The position numbers and the translations under genes were made by a program. From Paraburkholderia fungorum (GTDB lineage: Bacteria > Pseudomonadota > Gammaproteobacteria > Burkholderiales > Burkholderiaceae): a DNA stretch of 64,000 nucleotides. Shown here one piece after another: positions 27,933 to 35,911 of this stretch (the stretch's first letter is position 1; each line of letters begins with the position of its first letter). The stretch is from NCBI RefSeq assembly GCF_900099835.1, contig NZ_FNKP01000001.1, positions 682,001 to 746,000 of the forward strand, in the 5' to 3' direction. A model generated the notes under the pieces. The model searched no databases, was not told where the DNA came from, and worked only from the letters and a program-made list of their open reading frames with translations.

Positions 27933-29936
27933 ATGATCTCCCCGCTCGAAATGACGCTGTTCCTGCTGCTGGCATCGGTGGCGGGCGTGGTGATATTTCG
28001 CTTTCTGAATCTTCCACCGATGCTCGGCTATCTGACGGTCGGCATCGTCGTCGGGCCGCATGCGTTTGGTCTGATCCCGGATTCGGTTGGCGCGCAGAAT
28101 CTGGCCGAGTTCGGCGTCGTGTTCCTGATGTTCTCGATCGGGCTGGAGTTTTCGCTTGCGAAACTGCGCTCCATGCGCCGGCTCGTGTTCGGCCTCGGCC
28201 TGCTGCAGGTGATTGGCACGATCGCGGTCGCGGTGACGCTCGGCTTCGTGCTGGAGCGCTGGGTGCATATCACGTGGCAGGCGAGCGTGGCGCTGGGCGG
28301 CGCGCTCGCCATGTCGTCGACGGCGATTGTCAGCAAGATGCTCGCGGAGCGGCTCGAAATCGAAACGGAGCATGGGCGCAACATTTTCGGCGTGCTGCTG
28401 TTCCAGGATCTGGCGGTGGTGCCTCTGTTGATCATCATCGCGGCGCTCGGCGGCCGCTCGGACGATCTGGTCAGCGCGCTCGGCATCGCGGCGATCAAGA
28501 TCGTCGTCGCACTGGCGCTGCTGCTGATCGTCGGTCAGCGCTTCATGACGCGCTGGTTCAACGTGGTCGCGCGGCGCCGCTCGCAGGAACTGTTCATTCT
28601 CAATCTGCTGCTGGTGACGCTGGGCGCCGCGTTCATCACCGATAAATTCGGCTTGTCGCTGGCGCTCGGCGCGTTTATCGCGGGCATGCTGATCGCCGAA
28701 ACGCCGTACCGGCATCAGGTGGAAGAAGACATCAAGCCGTTTCGCGACGTGCTGCTCGGGCTGTTCTTCGTCACCACCGGCATGCTGCTGAATCCGCGCG
28801 TGATCTGGGAGCATCCGCTGATCGTGCTCGGCTTCCTGATCGGCCCGATCGTGTTGAAGGCGGTGATGATTACCGGCCTGTCGCGTCTGTTCGGCGCGTC
28901 GCCGGGCGTCGCGATGCGCACCGGCATCGGTCTCGCGCAAGCGGGCGAGTTCGGCTTCGTGCTGCTGAATCTGATTCTCGACCGCCACCTGGTCGACGCC
29001 ACGTTGTTGCAGGCGATTCTCGCGGCAATGCTGCTGTCCATGCTCGCCGCGCCGTTCATGATCCAGAACGCGGACCGGATCGTGCTACGTCTGTCTTCAA
29101 CTGAATGGATGATGCAGTCGTTGCAGATGACGCGTATCGCCACGCAAAGCCTGAAGCAGAGTGGTCACGTGATCATTTGCGGTTACGGTCGTGCCGGGCA
29201 GAATCTGGCGCGCATGCTGGAACACGAAGGTTTGTCGTACGTAGCGCTGGATCTCGACCCCGACCGCGTCGCGGCAGCCGCGGCGGCGGGCGAGTCGGTC
29301 GTGTTCGGCGATGCCGGGCGGCGCGAGTCGCTGCTCGCCGCCGGTATTCACCGCGCGGCGACGATCGCGATTACCTATGCGAACACGCCGTCGGCATTGC
29401 GCGTGCTGCACAACATCCACGAGCTGGAGCCGACGTTGCCGGTGATCGTGCGTACCGTCGACGACGCCGATCTGGAAAAGCTGCTGGCCGCCGGCGCGAC
29501 CGAGGTGATTCCGGAAATCGTCGAGGGCAGTCTGATGCTGGCATCGCACACGCTGGTGGTGATGGGCGTGCCGATGCGGCGCGTGGTGCGCCGGGTCGAG
29601 GAAATGCGCGACGAGCGCTATGCGCTGCTGCGCGGCTATTTCCATGGCGCCGACGACGTGGACGACGACGACGGTCACGAACAGGTGCGGCTACAATCGG
29701 TGCCGGTCGACGCAAACGCGGACGCGGTGGGCCGCACGCTGGCGGACCTCGGGCTGTTCGACGTGGGCGTGGAGGTGACAGCGATCCGCCGGCACGGCAT
29801 TCGCGGCGTCGAGCCGGACCCGTCCACCAAACTGCGCGCGAGCGACATCGTGGTGCTGCGCGGTCTGCCCGAACAACTTGCGGAAGCCGAGGAACGGCTG
29901 TCGAAACACCGTCGCGCGGGCGCTGCCGCCGCGTGA
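27933..29936 (+). CDS. Kef/YbaL-type monovalent cation:proton antiporter (CPA2)
   Basis: The 667-residue protein has about 12 membrane helices of the CPA2 Na+/H+ exchanger domain (FLNLPPMLGYLTVGIVVGPH, ALSSTAIV-like ALAMSSTAIVSKMLAERLEI), then a TrkA-N/RCK domain (HVIICGYGRAGQNLARMLEH) and a TrkA-C domain (DVGVEVTAIRRHGIRGVEPD). It probably exports K+ or Na+ under nucleotide or redox control. The glutathione-binding features of KefB/KefC cannot be judged by eye. ATG 27933 is the best start, without a clear ribosome site. Confidence 0.9.
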   Translation: MISPLEMTLFLLLASVAGVVIFRFLNLPPMLGYLTVGIVVGPHAFGLIPDSVGAQNLAEFGVVFLMFSIGLEFSLAKLRSMRRLVFGLGLLQVIGTIAVAVTLGFVLERWVHITWQASVALGGALAMSSTAIVSKMLAERLEIETEHGRNIFGVLLFQDLAVVPLLIIIAALGGRSDDLVSALGIAAIKIVVALALLLIVGQRFMTRWFNVVARRRSQELFILNLLLVTLGAAFITDKFGLSLALGAFIAGMLIAETPYRHQVEEDIKPFRDVLLGLFFVTTGMLLNPRVIWEHPLIVLGFLIGPIVLKAVMITGLSRLFGASPGVAMRTGIGLAQAGEFGFVLLNLILDRHLVDATLLQAILAAMLLSMLAAPFMIQNADRIVLRLSSTEWMMQSLQMTRIATQSLKQSGHVIICGYGRAGQNLARMLEHEGLSYVALDLDPDRVAAAAAAGESVVFGDAGRRESLLAAGIHRAATIAITYANTPSALRVLHNIHELEPTLPVIVRTVDDADLEKLLAAGATEVIPEIVEGSLMLASHTLVVMGVPMRRVVRRVEEMRDERYALLRGYFHGADDVDDDDGHEQVRLQSVPVDANADAVGRTLADLGLFDVGVEVTAIRRHGIRGVEPDPSTKLRASDIVVLRGLPEQLAEAEERLSKHRRAGAAAA

Positions 29937-30058
29937 TTCACGCAGGCAGATTGATGCAGCAGGGGCTGGTGCCCCAAGGCGGCGCTGCGCACGCAGACCG
30001 CTGCTGATCCAGTTTTTCATCGTTTCATCGGACCTCTTCAGGTCCATCCGGAGACATC

Positions 30059-30625
30059 ATGTCCAACGCGCTCGTGAGCGCGCCGCTCGATGCGGCCGAC
30101 TACATCAAAAGCCATATTCGTACGGTGCCTGACTGGCCGCAGCCGGGTGTGCAATTCCGCGATATCACGCCGCTGTTGCAGGAGGCGAAGTCGCTGCGCA
30201 TTCTGACCGACCTGTTCGTGCAGCGCTATATCGAGGCGAAGCTCGACTACGTGGCGGGCCTGGATGCGCGCGGTTTCATCATCGGGCCGATTCTCGCGCA
30301 TGAACTGAACATCGGCTTCATTCCGATCCGCAAGGCGGGCAAGCTGCCGTACAAGCGGCTCTCGCAATCGTACGAACTCGAATACGGCACCGCGACCGTC
30401 GAGATTCACGAAGATGCGTGCAAGCCGGGCGACCGCGTGCTCATCATCGACGATCTGATCGCGACCGGCGGCACGATGATGGCCGGCAAGATTCTGCTCG
30501 AGCGGCTCGGCGCGGTGGTGGTCGAGGGCGCAGCGATTGTCGATCTGCCCGAACTCGGCGGCTCGAAGCTGCTGCGCGAAGGCGGTCTTGAACTCTACAC
30601 GGCGACCTCTTTCGACGGCCATTGA
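30059..30625 (+). CDS. apt: Adenine phosphoribosyltransferase
   Basis: The 188-residue purine salvage enzyme joins adenine and PRPP. It shows [37 protein letters not shown] and the PRPP-binding motif [18 protein letters not shown]. It follows the antiporter after 122 bases and precedes the LysE exporter by 39 bases. Confidence 0.96.
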   Translation: MSNALVSAPLDAADYIKSHIRTVPDWPQPGVQFRDITPLLQEAKSLRILTDLFVQRYIEAKLDYVAGLDARGFIIGPILAHELNIGFIPIRKAGKLPYKRLSQSYELEYGTATVEIHEDACKPGDRVLIIDDLIATGGTMMAGKILLERLGAVVVEGAAIVDLPELGGSKLLREGGLELYTATSFDGH

Positions 30626-30664
30626 GCGCGGCGCTTCCGGCTTCACATCAAGAAGGTAACGACG

Positions 30665-31279
30665 ATGCCCAACTTCCTGCTGTTTCTGGCGACCTCGATT
30701 GCGATCACGGTCGCGCCCGGCCCGGACAACCTGCAAGTGCTCGCGCGAGGCATTTCGCAAGGACGCGCGGCGGGACTTGTCGCCGCGCTCGGTTTCGCCG
30801 CCGGCATCACATTTCACACGACGCTCGCGGCGCTCGGCGTGGCGGCGTTGCTGCGTTCGTCGCCGCTCGCGTTCGAGGCGATCAAGCTGGCCGGCGCCGC
30901 GTATCTGATCTGGATCGGCATCAAGGCGCTGCGCAGCCAGGGGCTCGCGACCGCGCATGAACGCGCCGCGCAGCCGCTCGCCACGGTGTTCCGCCAGAGC
31001 GTGCTCGGCAATCTGCTGAATCCGAAGGTGACGTTGTTCTTCGTCGTGTTCCTGCCGCAGTTCGTGCAGCCGCATGGCGCACAGGGCGTCACACTGCAGA
31101 TGCTCGAACTCGGCGCGCTGTTCATGTTGCAGACCCTGGTGGTGTTTTCGCTGTTCGGCGTGTGCGCGGGGATGATCGGCGGCTGGCTCAAGCGTCGGCC
31201 GCGCGTGGGCGTGTGGCTCGACCGCCTCGCCGGGGCGACGTTTATCGCCATTGGAATTCGCGTCGCGCTGCGCGACTGA
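30665..31279 (+). CDS. LysE/RhtB family amino-acid exporter
   Basis: The 204-residue membrane protein has about six helices and the LysE-family N-terminal motif ITVAPGPDNLQVLARGISQG, and in the middle FRQSVLGNLLNPKVTLFFV. Members export amino acids such as homoserine, threonine or lysine; the substrate cannot be read from sequence. AAGAAGG lies close upstream of the ATG. It probably shares a transcript with apt. Confidence 0.9.
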   Translation: MPNFLLFLATSIAITVAPGPDNLQVLARGISQGRAAGLVAALGFAAGITFHTTLAALGVAALLRSSPLAFEAIKLAGAAYLIWIGIKALRSQGLATAHERAAQPLATVFRQSVLGNLLNPKVTLFFVVFLPQFVQPHGAQGVTLQMLELGALFMLQTLVVFSLFGVCAGMIGGWLKRRPRVGVWLDRLAGATFIAIGIRVALRD

Positions 31280-31316
31280 CGTGATCGCATCACCGCAGAC
31301 AGTTCGGAGTTTTCAG

Positions 31317-32186
31317 ATGACTTTGCCTTGCATCACCGCCGCGCGCCGCTTCGACGCCGCGCTTCATCGGCCGTTCCGGATCGGCGCCGAACAGGTCGGC
31401 TGGATTCGCTCGGGCGATGTGCCGTTGCTCGCGCGCTGGCCCGACGTGTTCGACATCGGCGGCGCGGGCGTGACGCTGGCAGCCGCGTTCAATACAGTCG
31501 ATTTGCGCAGCGCGGCGCTGGGTTCGGTGATCGGCGCGCTCGCCGCCGAAGGCCTCATTCCGGGCTGGCGCAACGAGACTTACGCGATCCGCAATGCGTT
31601 CGACGCCGCGCCGCTCGCGTACATCGAACGCGCGGCGTCGCGCTTCTTCGGCACGATGACCTACGCGGTGCATCTGAACGGCGTCGTAGAATATGCGGAT
31701 GGCGGGGCGGCCTATGGCGGCGGGCCCCCGCAATTGTGGATCGCGCGCCGCAGCGACACCAAGGCCACCGACCCCGGCATGCTCGACAACGTGGTCGCGG
31801 GCGGGATCGGCTGGGGCTTCGGCGTCGAAGCGACGATCATCAAGGAATGCTGGGAAGAAGCCGGTATTCCCGAGGAAATCGCTGCGCGTGCCGTCGCGGG
31901 CCGTACCGCGTATGTGTTGCAATCGCTGCCGGAAGGCACGCAGGCCGAGCAGATTTTCATCTACGACCTCGCGTTGCCCGCCGATTTCGCGCCGCGCAAT
32001 CAGGACGGCGAAGTGGGTGAGCACCGGCTTGCGCGTATCGATGAAGTGGCGCGCTGGATCGAGGAAGGCGCCATGACCGTGGACGCAAGTCTCGCCACGC
32101 TGGATTGCCTGCTGCGCCGCCGCTGGATCGATGAAGAGGCGTGTGCGGGAATCGATGCGTTGTTTGCGCCGCCGGCGCCTGATTGA
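31317..32186 (+). CDS. Nudix hydrolase with N-terminal DUF4743 domain
   Basis: The 289-residue protein has an N-terminal DUF4743-like region (FRIGAEQVGWIRSGDVPLLA to FRNEAYAIR-type GWRNETYAIRNAFD), then a Nudix domain: LDNVVAGGIGWGFGVEATII followed by KECWEEAGI, the latter matching the REUXEEXGU half of the Nudix box. This architecture is shared with yeast YJR142W-type proteins acting on oxidised thiamine diphosphates; the substrate here is an inference. It starts 37 bases after the LysE gene. Confidence 0.87.
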   Translation: MTLPCITAARRFDAALHRPFRIGAEQVGWIRSGDVPLLARWPDVFDIGGAGVTLAAAFNTVDLRSAALGSVIGALAAEGLIPGWRNETYAIRNAFDAAPLAYIERAASRFFGTMTYAVHLNGVVEYADGGAAYGGGPPQLWIARRSDTKATDPGMLDNVVAGGIGWGFGVEATIIKECWEEAGIPEEIAARAVAGRTAYVLQSLPEGTQAEQIFIYDLALPADFAPRNQDGEVGEHRLARIDEVARWIEEGAMTVDASLATLDCLLRRRWIDEEACAGIDALFAPPAPD

Positions 32187-32317
32187 GCATCGGCTGGCTC
32201 TGGCGCAAAATCAGCCGCTCATCGGTAGGCACCGCCGCACACCGCATAACGAAACACGCTGCAACGAGCAGTACAGACTGAACAAACCACGCAATGAAGA
32301 AGGGAGTCACCCAGGTC

Positions 32318-33187
32318 ATGTCGACCGATCACAGCTTTATTCTCAAACTGTCGTGCGCCGACCGGCCCGGCATCGTGCACGCCGTGTCGGGCTTTCTGTT
32401 CGAGCGTGGCAGCAACATTCTCGACTCCGCGCAGTTCGGCGATAGCGGCACTGGCGAATTCTTCATGCGCGTGCATTTTCAGCAGGTCGGCGGTGATCCG
32501 GGACTGGATGCGCTGCGCGCGTCGTTCGGGACGCTGGCCGAGCAGTTCGGCATGCGTTGGGAGATGCACGACGCGTCGGTCAAACCGCGCGTGGTGATCA
32601 TGGTGTCGAAGATCGGGCATTGCCTGAACGATCTGCTGTTCCGTTTCCGCACGGGCCAGCTTGGGATCGAGATCGCAGCGATCATCTCGAACCACAAGGA
32701 GTTCTACCAGCTTGCCGCGAGCTACGACATTCCGTTCCATCACTTCCCGCTGCTGGGCGGTACGCCCGACGCGAAGGCCGCGCAGGAAGCGCGCGTGCTC
32801 GAAGTGATCGACGAACATCAGGCGGACCTGGTGGTGCTCGCGCGCTACATGCAGATCCTTTCGCCGAAGCTGTGCGAAGCGCTCGCGGGCCGCGCGATCA
32901 ACATTCACCACTCGTTCCTGCCGAGCTTCAAGGGCGCGAAGCCGTATTACCAGGCGTTCGACCGTGGCGTGAAGCTGATCGGCGCGACCGCTCACTACGT
33001 GACGACCGATCTCGACGAAGGTCCGATCATCGAGCAGGAAGTGGAGCGGGTCGATCACAGCATGACGCCGGAGCAACTGACGGCAATTGGCCGCGATGTG
33101 GAGTGCGTGACCCTGGCGCGTGCGGTGAAGTGGCACGTCGAGCATCGCGTCGTGTTGAACGGTAGCAAGACGGTGGTGTTCCGCTAA
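32318..33187 (+). CDS. purU: Formyltetrahydrofolate deformylase
   Basis: The 289-residue enzyme hydrolyses 10-formyl-THF to formate and THF, feeding formate to PurT and balancing one-carbon pools. An N-terminal ACT domain (FILKLSCADRPGIVHAVSGF) precedes the formyltransferase-fold domain with SKIGHCLNDLLFR, the catalytic segment NIHHSFLPSFKGAKPYYQAF and TTDLDEGPIIEQE. An in-frame ATG 8 codons upstream (32294) exists, but MSTDHSF is the family start. Confidence 0.95.
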   Translation: MSTDHSFILKLSCADRPGIVHAVSGFLFERGSNILDSAQFGDSGTGEFFMRVHFQQVGGDPGLDALRASFGTLAEQFGMRWEMHDASVKPRVVIMVSKIGHCLNDLLFRFRTGQLGIEIAAIISNHKEFYQLAASYDIPFHHFPLLGGTPDAKAAQEARVLEVIDEHQADLVVLARYMQILSPKLCEALAGRAINIHHSFLPSFKGAKPYYQAFDRGVKLIGATAHYVTTDLDEGPIIEQEVERVDHSMTPEQLTAIGRDVECVTLARAVKWHVEHRVVLNGSKTVVFR

Positions 33188-33219
33188 GCGACGTTCAATC
33201 GCCGCGCTTCGAAAGCCCG

Positions 33220-33282
33220 CTGGCATGGTCCATCCAGCACCATGCCAGCCGCTGCAAGCGTGCGCCGGTTCATGCCGGCGCA
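33220..33282. repeat. Two tandem stem-loops between purU and the PepSY gene
   Basis: CTGGCATGGT/ACCATGCCAG (33220-33229 and 33239-33248, 9-base loop) is followed by TGCGCCGG/CCGGCGCA (33261-33268 and 33275-33282, 6-base loop). Both stems are perfect. They lie between two convergent genes and may stop transcription from both sides, although neither has a T run. Confidence 0.5.
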
Positions 33283-33318
33283 AAACCTCTGATCGACCTT
33301 CCAGAATTTCCAGACCGT

Positions 33319-34545
33319 CTAGGACCGCGCCGCCGATCGGCCCGCATCGCGTCCAGCATTCGCGTTTTGCGCCGAGCGGCGGCGCGCATTCATCTTCTTC
33401 AGCCAGATCAGCAGACCCGTCGCACTCAGCACGGCGACCGCGATACCCACGGCGCTGATCAGAATCCGTCCGCCAAGACCGAGGATGCGCCCCGAATGCA
33501 GCGGGAATTGCACCTGCAGGAACACATCCCCGGCCGAACCCTTTCCGGGAATCTGCTTGCTGAGCAGCTTGCCGGTGGCCGAATCCCAATACATCCACGG
33601 ATTGCCGAGGCCCATATCGCCGTGGTCGTTGCCCGGCGTGTAGTAACCCACGCCGTACGCGTGCAGGAATTGCACGTAGTAGAGGCCGCCCGGGGGCACG
33701 TGCAAGTTCTGCGCACGGCCAGCCTGTTCGGCCAGTTCGACGATGCGCTCGCGGCTCAGCACCTGATCGCCCGGTTGCGGCGCTCGCAGGATTTCAGGGT
33801 TGTTGAGCGGGTCGGGCGTGAGCGTCGACAGCTTCGACACGATCGGCCGAACCACGGGCGCGGCGAGATTCATTGAGATCGACGTCAGCGCGACGATCAT
33901 CAGCAGACCCCAGATCCACACGCCGCCCGAGCGATGCAGGTCGAATGTGAGCGCGTAGCCGCCGCGCTTCAAACGAAACGCAAACGACTTGCGCCACGCC
34001 TTGAAGCTCGGAAACGACAGCCACAGCGCGATCACGCTATCGAGCAGCCAGACGATGCCGACGATCCCCATCAGCCAGGTGCCGATATCGATGCCGCTGG
34101 TGAACGGCAATTGCAGCGTGTAATGCAGCTTGTAGATGAACGGCAGCAGGTTCAGCCGCGACAGCGACACGGCGCCCCACAGGCGGCGTCCCTGAATGTC
34201 GCCGGTGACCGGATCGACGGCAATCTGGTCGAAATCGAGCGCGTACGGCTGCTGGGTCGCGGGATCGGTGCGCGGCAGCACCATCATCTGCAATGCCCGG
34301 CCGGGTTCGACCGCGAGCGGCAAAAACGTCACCTGCAGACGCGGATCGGCGGCTTCCACGTGGCGCGCGAGTTCCAGCGCCGACTGTGTGGGTCCGGCCG
34401 TGCGCGCGTTGAAGAACGACGGGTTTAGCGCTGCATCGAGTTCATGATCCCACGCGATGATCGCGCCGGTCAGGCCGGCTACGAACAGAAACAACGCGGT
34501 CAAGACGCCGAACCATCGGTGCAGACGGACGAGCTGGCGTCTCAT
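33319..34545 (-). CDS. PepSY-associated transmembrane protein
   Basis: The 408-residue inner-membrane protein has four or more helices with the PepSY_TM layout: LVRLHRWFGVLTALFLFVAG first, a large periplasmic segment, FIYKLHYTLQL, LTFDLHRSGGVWIWGLLMIV and a last helix before LLIWLKKMNARR. Spaced histidines in the helices (HRW, LHYTL, DLHRSGG) suggest heme-based electron transfer, as in PepSY-type ferric-siderophore reductases. No TonB receptor is adjacent. A possible Fur box upstream supports an iron link. Confidence 0.85.
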   Translation of the reverse strand: MRRQLVRLHRWFGVLTALFLFVAGLTGAIIAWDHELDAALNPSFFNARTAGPTQSALELARHVEAADPRLQVTFLPLAVEPGRALQMMVLPRTDPATQQPYALDFDQIAVDPVTGDIQGRRLWGAVSLSRLNLLPFIYKLHYTLQLPFTSGIDIGTWLMGIVGIVWLLDSVIALWLSFPSFKAWRKSFAFRLKRGGYALTFDLHRSGGVWIWGLLMIVALTSISMNLAAPVVRPIVSKLSTLTPDPLNNPEILRAPQPGDQVLSRERIVELAEQAGRAQNLHVPPGGLYYVQFLHAYGVGYYTPGNDHGDMGLGNPWMYWDSATGKLLSKQIPGKGSAGDVFLQVQFPLHSGRILGLGGRILISAVGIAVAVLSATGLLIWLKKMNARRRSAQNANAGRDAGRSAARS

Positions 34546-34609
34546 GCGCGAGCCGGCAGGGCAGGGCGGAAATACGGACGGGAGGTCACGATCGCAGGCT
34601 TAATGTAAA

Positions 34610-34624
34610 CGGGAATTATTCGCA
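34610..34624 (-). promoter_or_regulatory. Possible Fur box upstream of the PepSY gene
   Basis: On the minus strand TGCGAATAATTCCCG fits the 7-1-7 Fur pattern TGATAAT-N-ATTATCA at 9 of 14 arm positions. It lies 65 bases upstream of the start codon, a promoter-like position. Confidence 0.4.
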
Positions 34625-34791
34625 TCTTATGGGTTGATGCGAACTACTGCAAGTTTCCCGCCAATTGGCCGAAGCTAAAGGAGCAAGCGAAGGGGCAAGC
34701 GGGGCACTGACGCCTTGTCCGCTTGAATTGCGGTGCTAAATCGAGACAGCATCCAGCTTGCCGTCCCGATTTGCCAGGATGTGTTTGGGGG

Positions 34792-35877
34792 TCACACCAG
34801 CCGCAAGTAGATCAGTTCGCGCTTGATATACGCGTAGAAAATCGGCGCAGCAACCACGCCGGGAATGCCGAACGCGGCTTCCATCACGAGCATCGCGATC
34901 AGCAACTCCCACGCGCGCGCTTCGATCTGGCCGCCGACAATGCGCGCGTTCAGGAAGTATTCGAGCTTGTGAATCAGGATCAGGAACGCGAGCGACATGA
35001 CCGCCGCCGGAAAGCTGACCGACAGCGCGACCGCGACGATGATCGTGTTCGACATCAGATTGCCGATCACCGGCAGCAGCCCGAGGATGAACGTGACCAG
35101 CACCAGCGTTTTCGACAGCGGCAGCCGGTCGTGAAAGATCGGCAGGATCACCAGCAGGAAGATGGCGGTGAACACCGCGTTGATCGCGGAAATCTTGACC
35201 TGGGCGAACACGATGCGGCGGAACGCATCGGCGAAACGCGTCACGCGCGTGACGAAGGCCGTGGACAGCGGCAGCCGGTGCATCTGCTTCTGCGCGCCGA
35301 CCGCGATAATCGCACCGATGATCATGCCGATCAGAATATGCGTGAAGCCGCGCGCCGCCGTCGTGCCGCTTTGCTGCAGCATGTTGGCGTGCGTGTGCAT
35401 CAACTCTTCGGCTTTGGCCTTCATCTGCTCGGTATCGACCGGCAAAGAATTGGCGATGAACTGCGGAATCCGGCCGCGTGCCTCGTGGATCAACTGCATG
35501 GCCTGGTCGAGCAGGTTCTGCACGCTCGGCACGTCGTTCTCGAAATGCTCGATGATGCCGAGCGTGAGACCGGTAAGTGCGCCCACGATCACGGTCGACA
35601 GAATCACCACGGCCAGCCAGCGCGCGCGCTTGCTCGACATGTGGCGCTCGATGCGCGGCGCGATGGTGTGGACGAGCTGAAACACCAGCAGCCCGGCGAG
35701 CAATGCGCCGAGCAGCTTCAGTTCGATCACCCCCCACATGCCCACCAACATCAGAACGTAACTGCCGATTTCGACTGCCGACAACTTCGGCAGGCTCATG
35801 TCGCTAGTCAGCCTGACCGGGCGTGGGCGTAGGTCCTGCACCTGCCCGTCGTCGCGCGCCTGATTCCGCTTGGCCAT
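34792..35877 (-). CDS. AI-2E family (PerM/TqsA-type) transporter
   Basis: The 361-residue membrane protein has the family layout: two close N-terminal helices (IGSYVLMLVGMWGVIELKLL), a central soluble stretch with helical repeats around residues 125-190, then further helices with ILGLLPVIGNLMSNTI and a C-terminal FGIPGVVAAPIFYAYIKREL. Members export small molecules or are Na+/H+ related; the name AI-2E does not prove a role in autoinducer export. ATG 35877 has GGAAG upstream. It is 34 bases downstream of uvrA on the same strand. Confidence 0.9.
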   Translation of the reverse strand: MAKRNQARDDGQVQDLRPRPVRLTSDMSLPKLSAVEIGSYVLMLVGMWGVIELKLLGALLAGLLVFQLVHTIAPRIERHMSSKRARWLAVVILSTVIVGALTGLTLGIIEHFENDVPSVQNLLDQAMQLIHEARGRIPQFIANSLPVDTEQMKAKAEELMHTHANMLQQSGTTAARGFTHILIGMIIGAIIAVGAQKQMHRLPLSTAFVTRVTRFADAFRRIVFAQVKISAINAVFTAIFLLVILPIFHDRLPLSKTLVLVTFILGLLPVIGNLMSNTIIVAVALSVSFPAAVMSLAFLILIHKLEYFLNARIVGGQIEARAWELLIAMLVMEAAFGIPGVVAAPIFYAYIKRELIYLRLV

Positions 35878-35911
35878 GGCTTCTTCCGTCTCCAACCCGT
35901 GATGTGCAGCG

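Noticed and set aside
27858-28988. A 376-codon open frame on the minus strand
   Set aside because: It is antisense to the Kef-type antiporter, whose helices and RCK domain are unmistakable; the composition is shadow-like.
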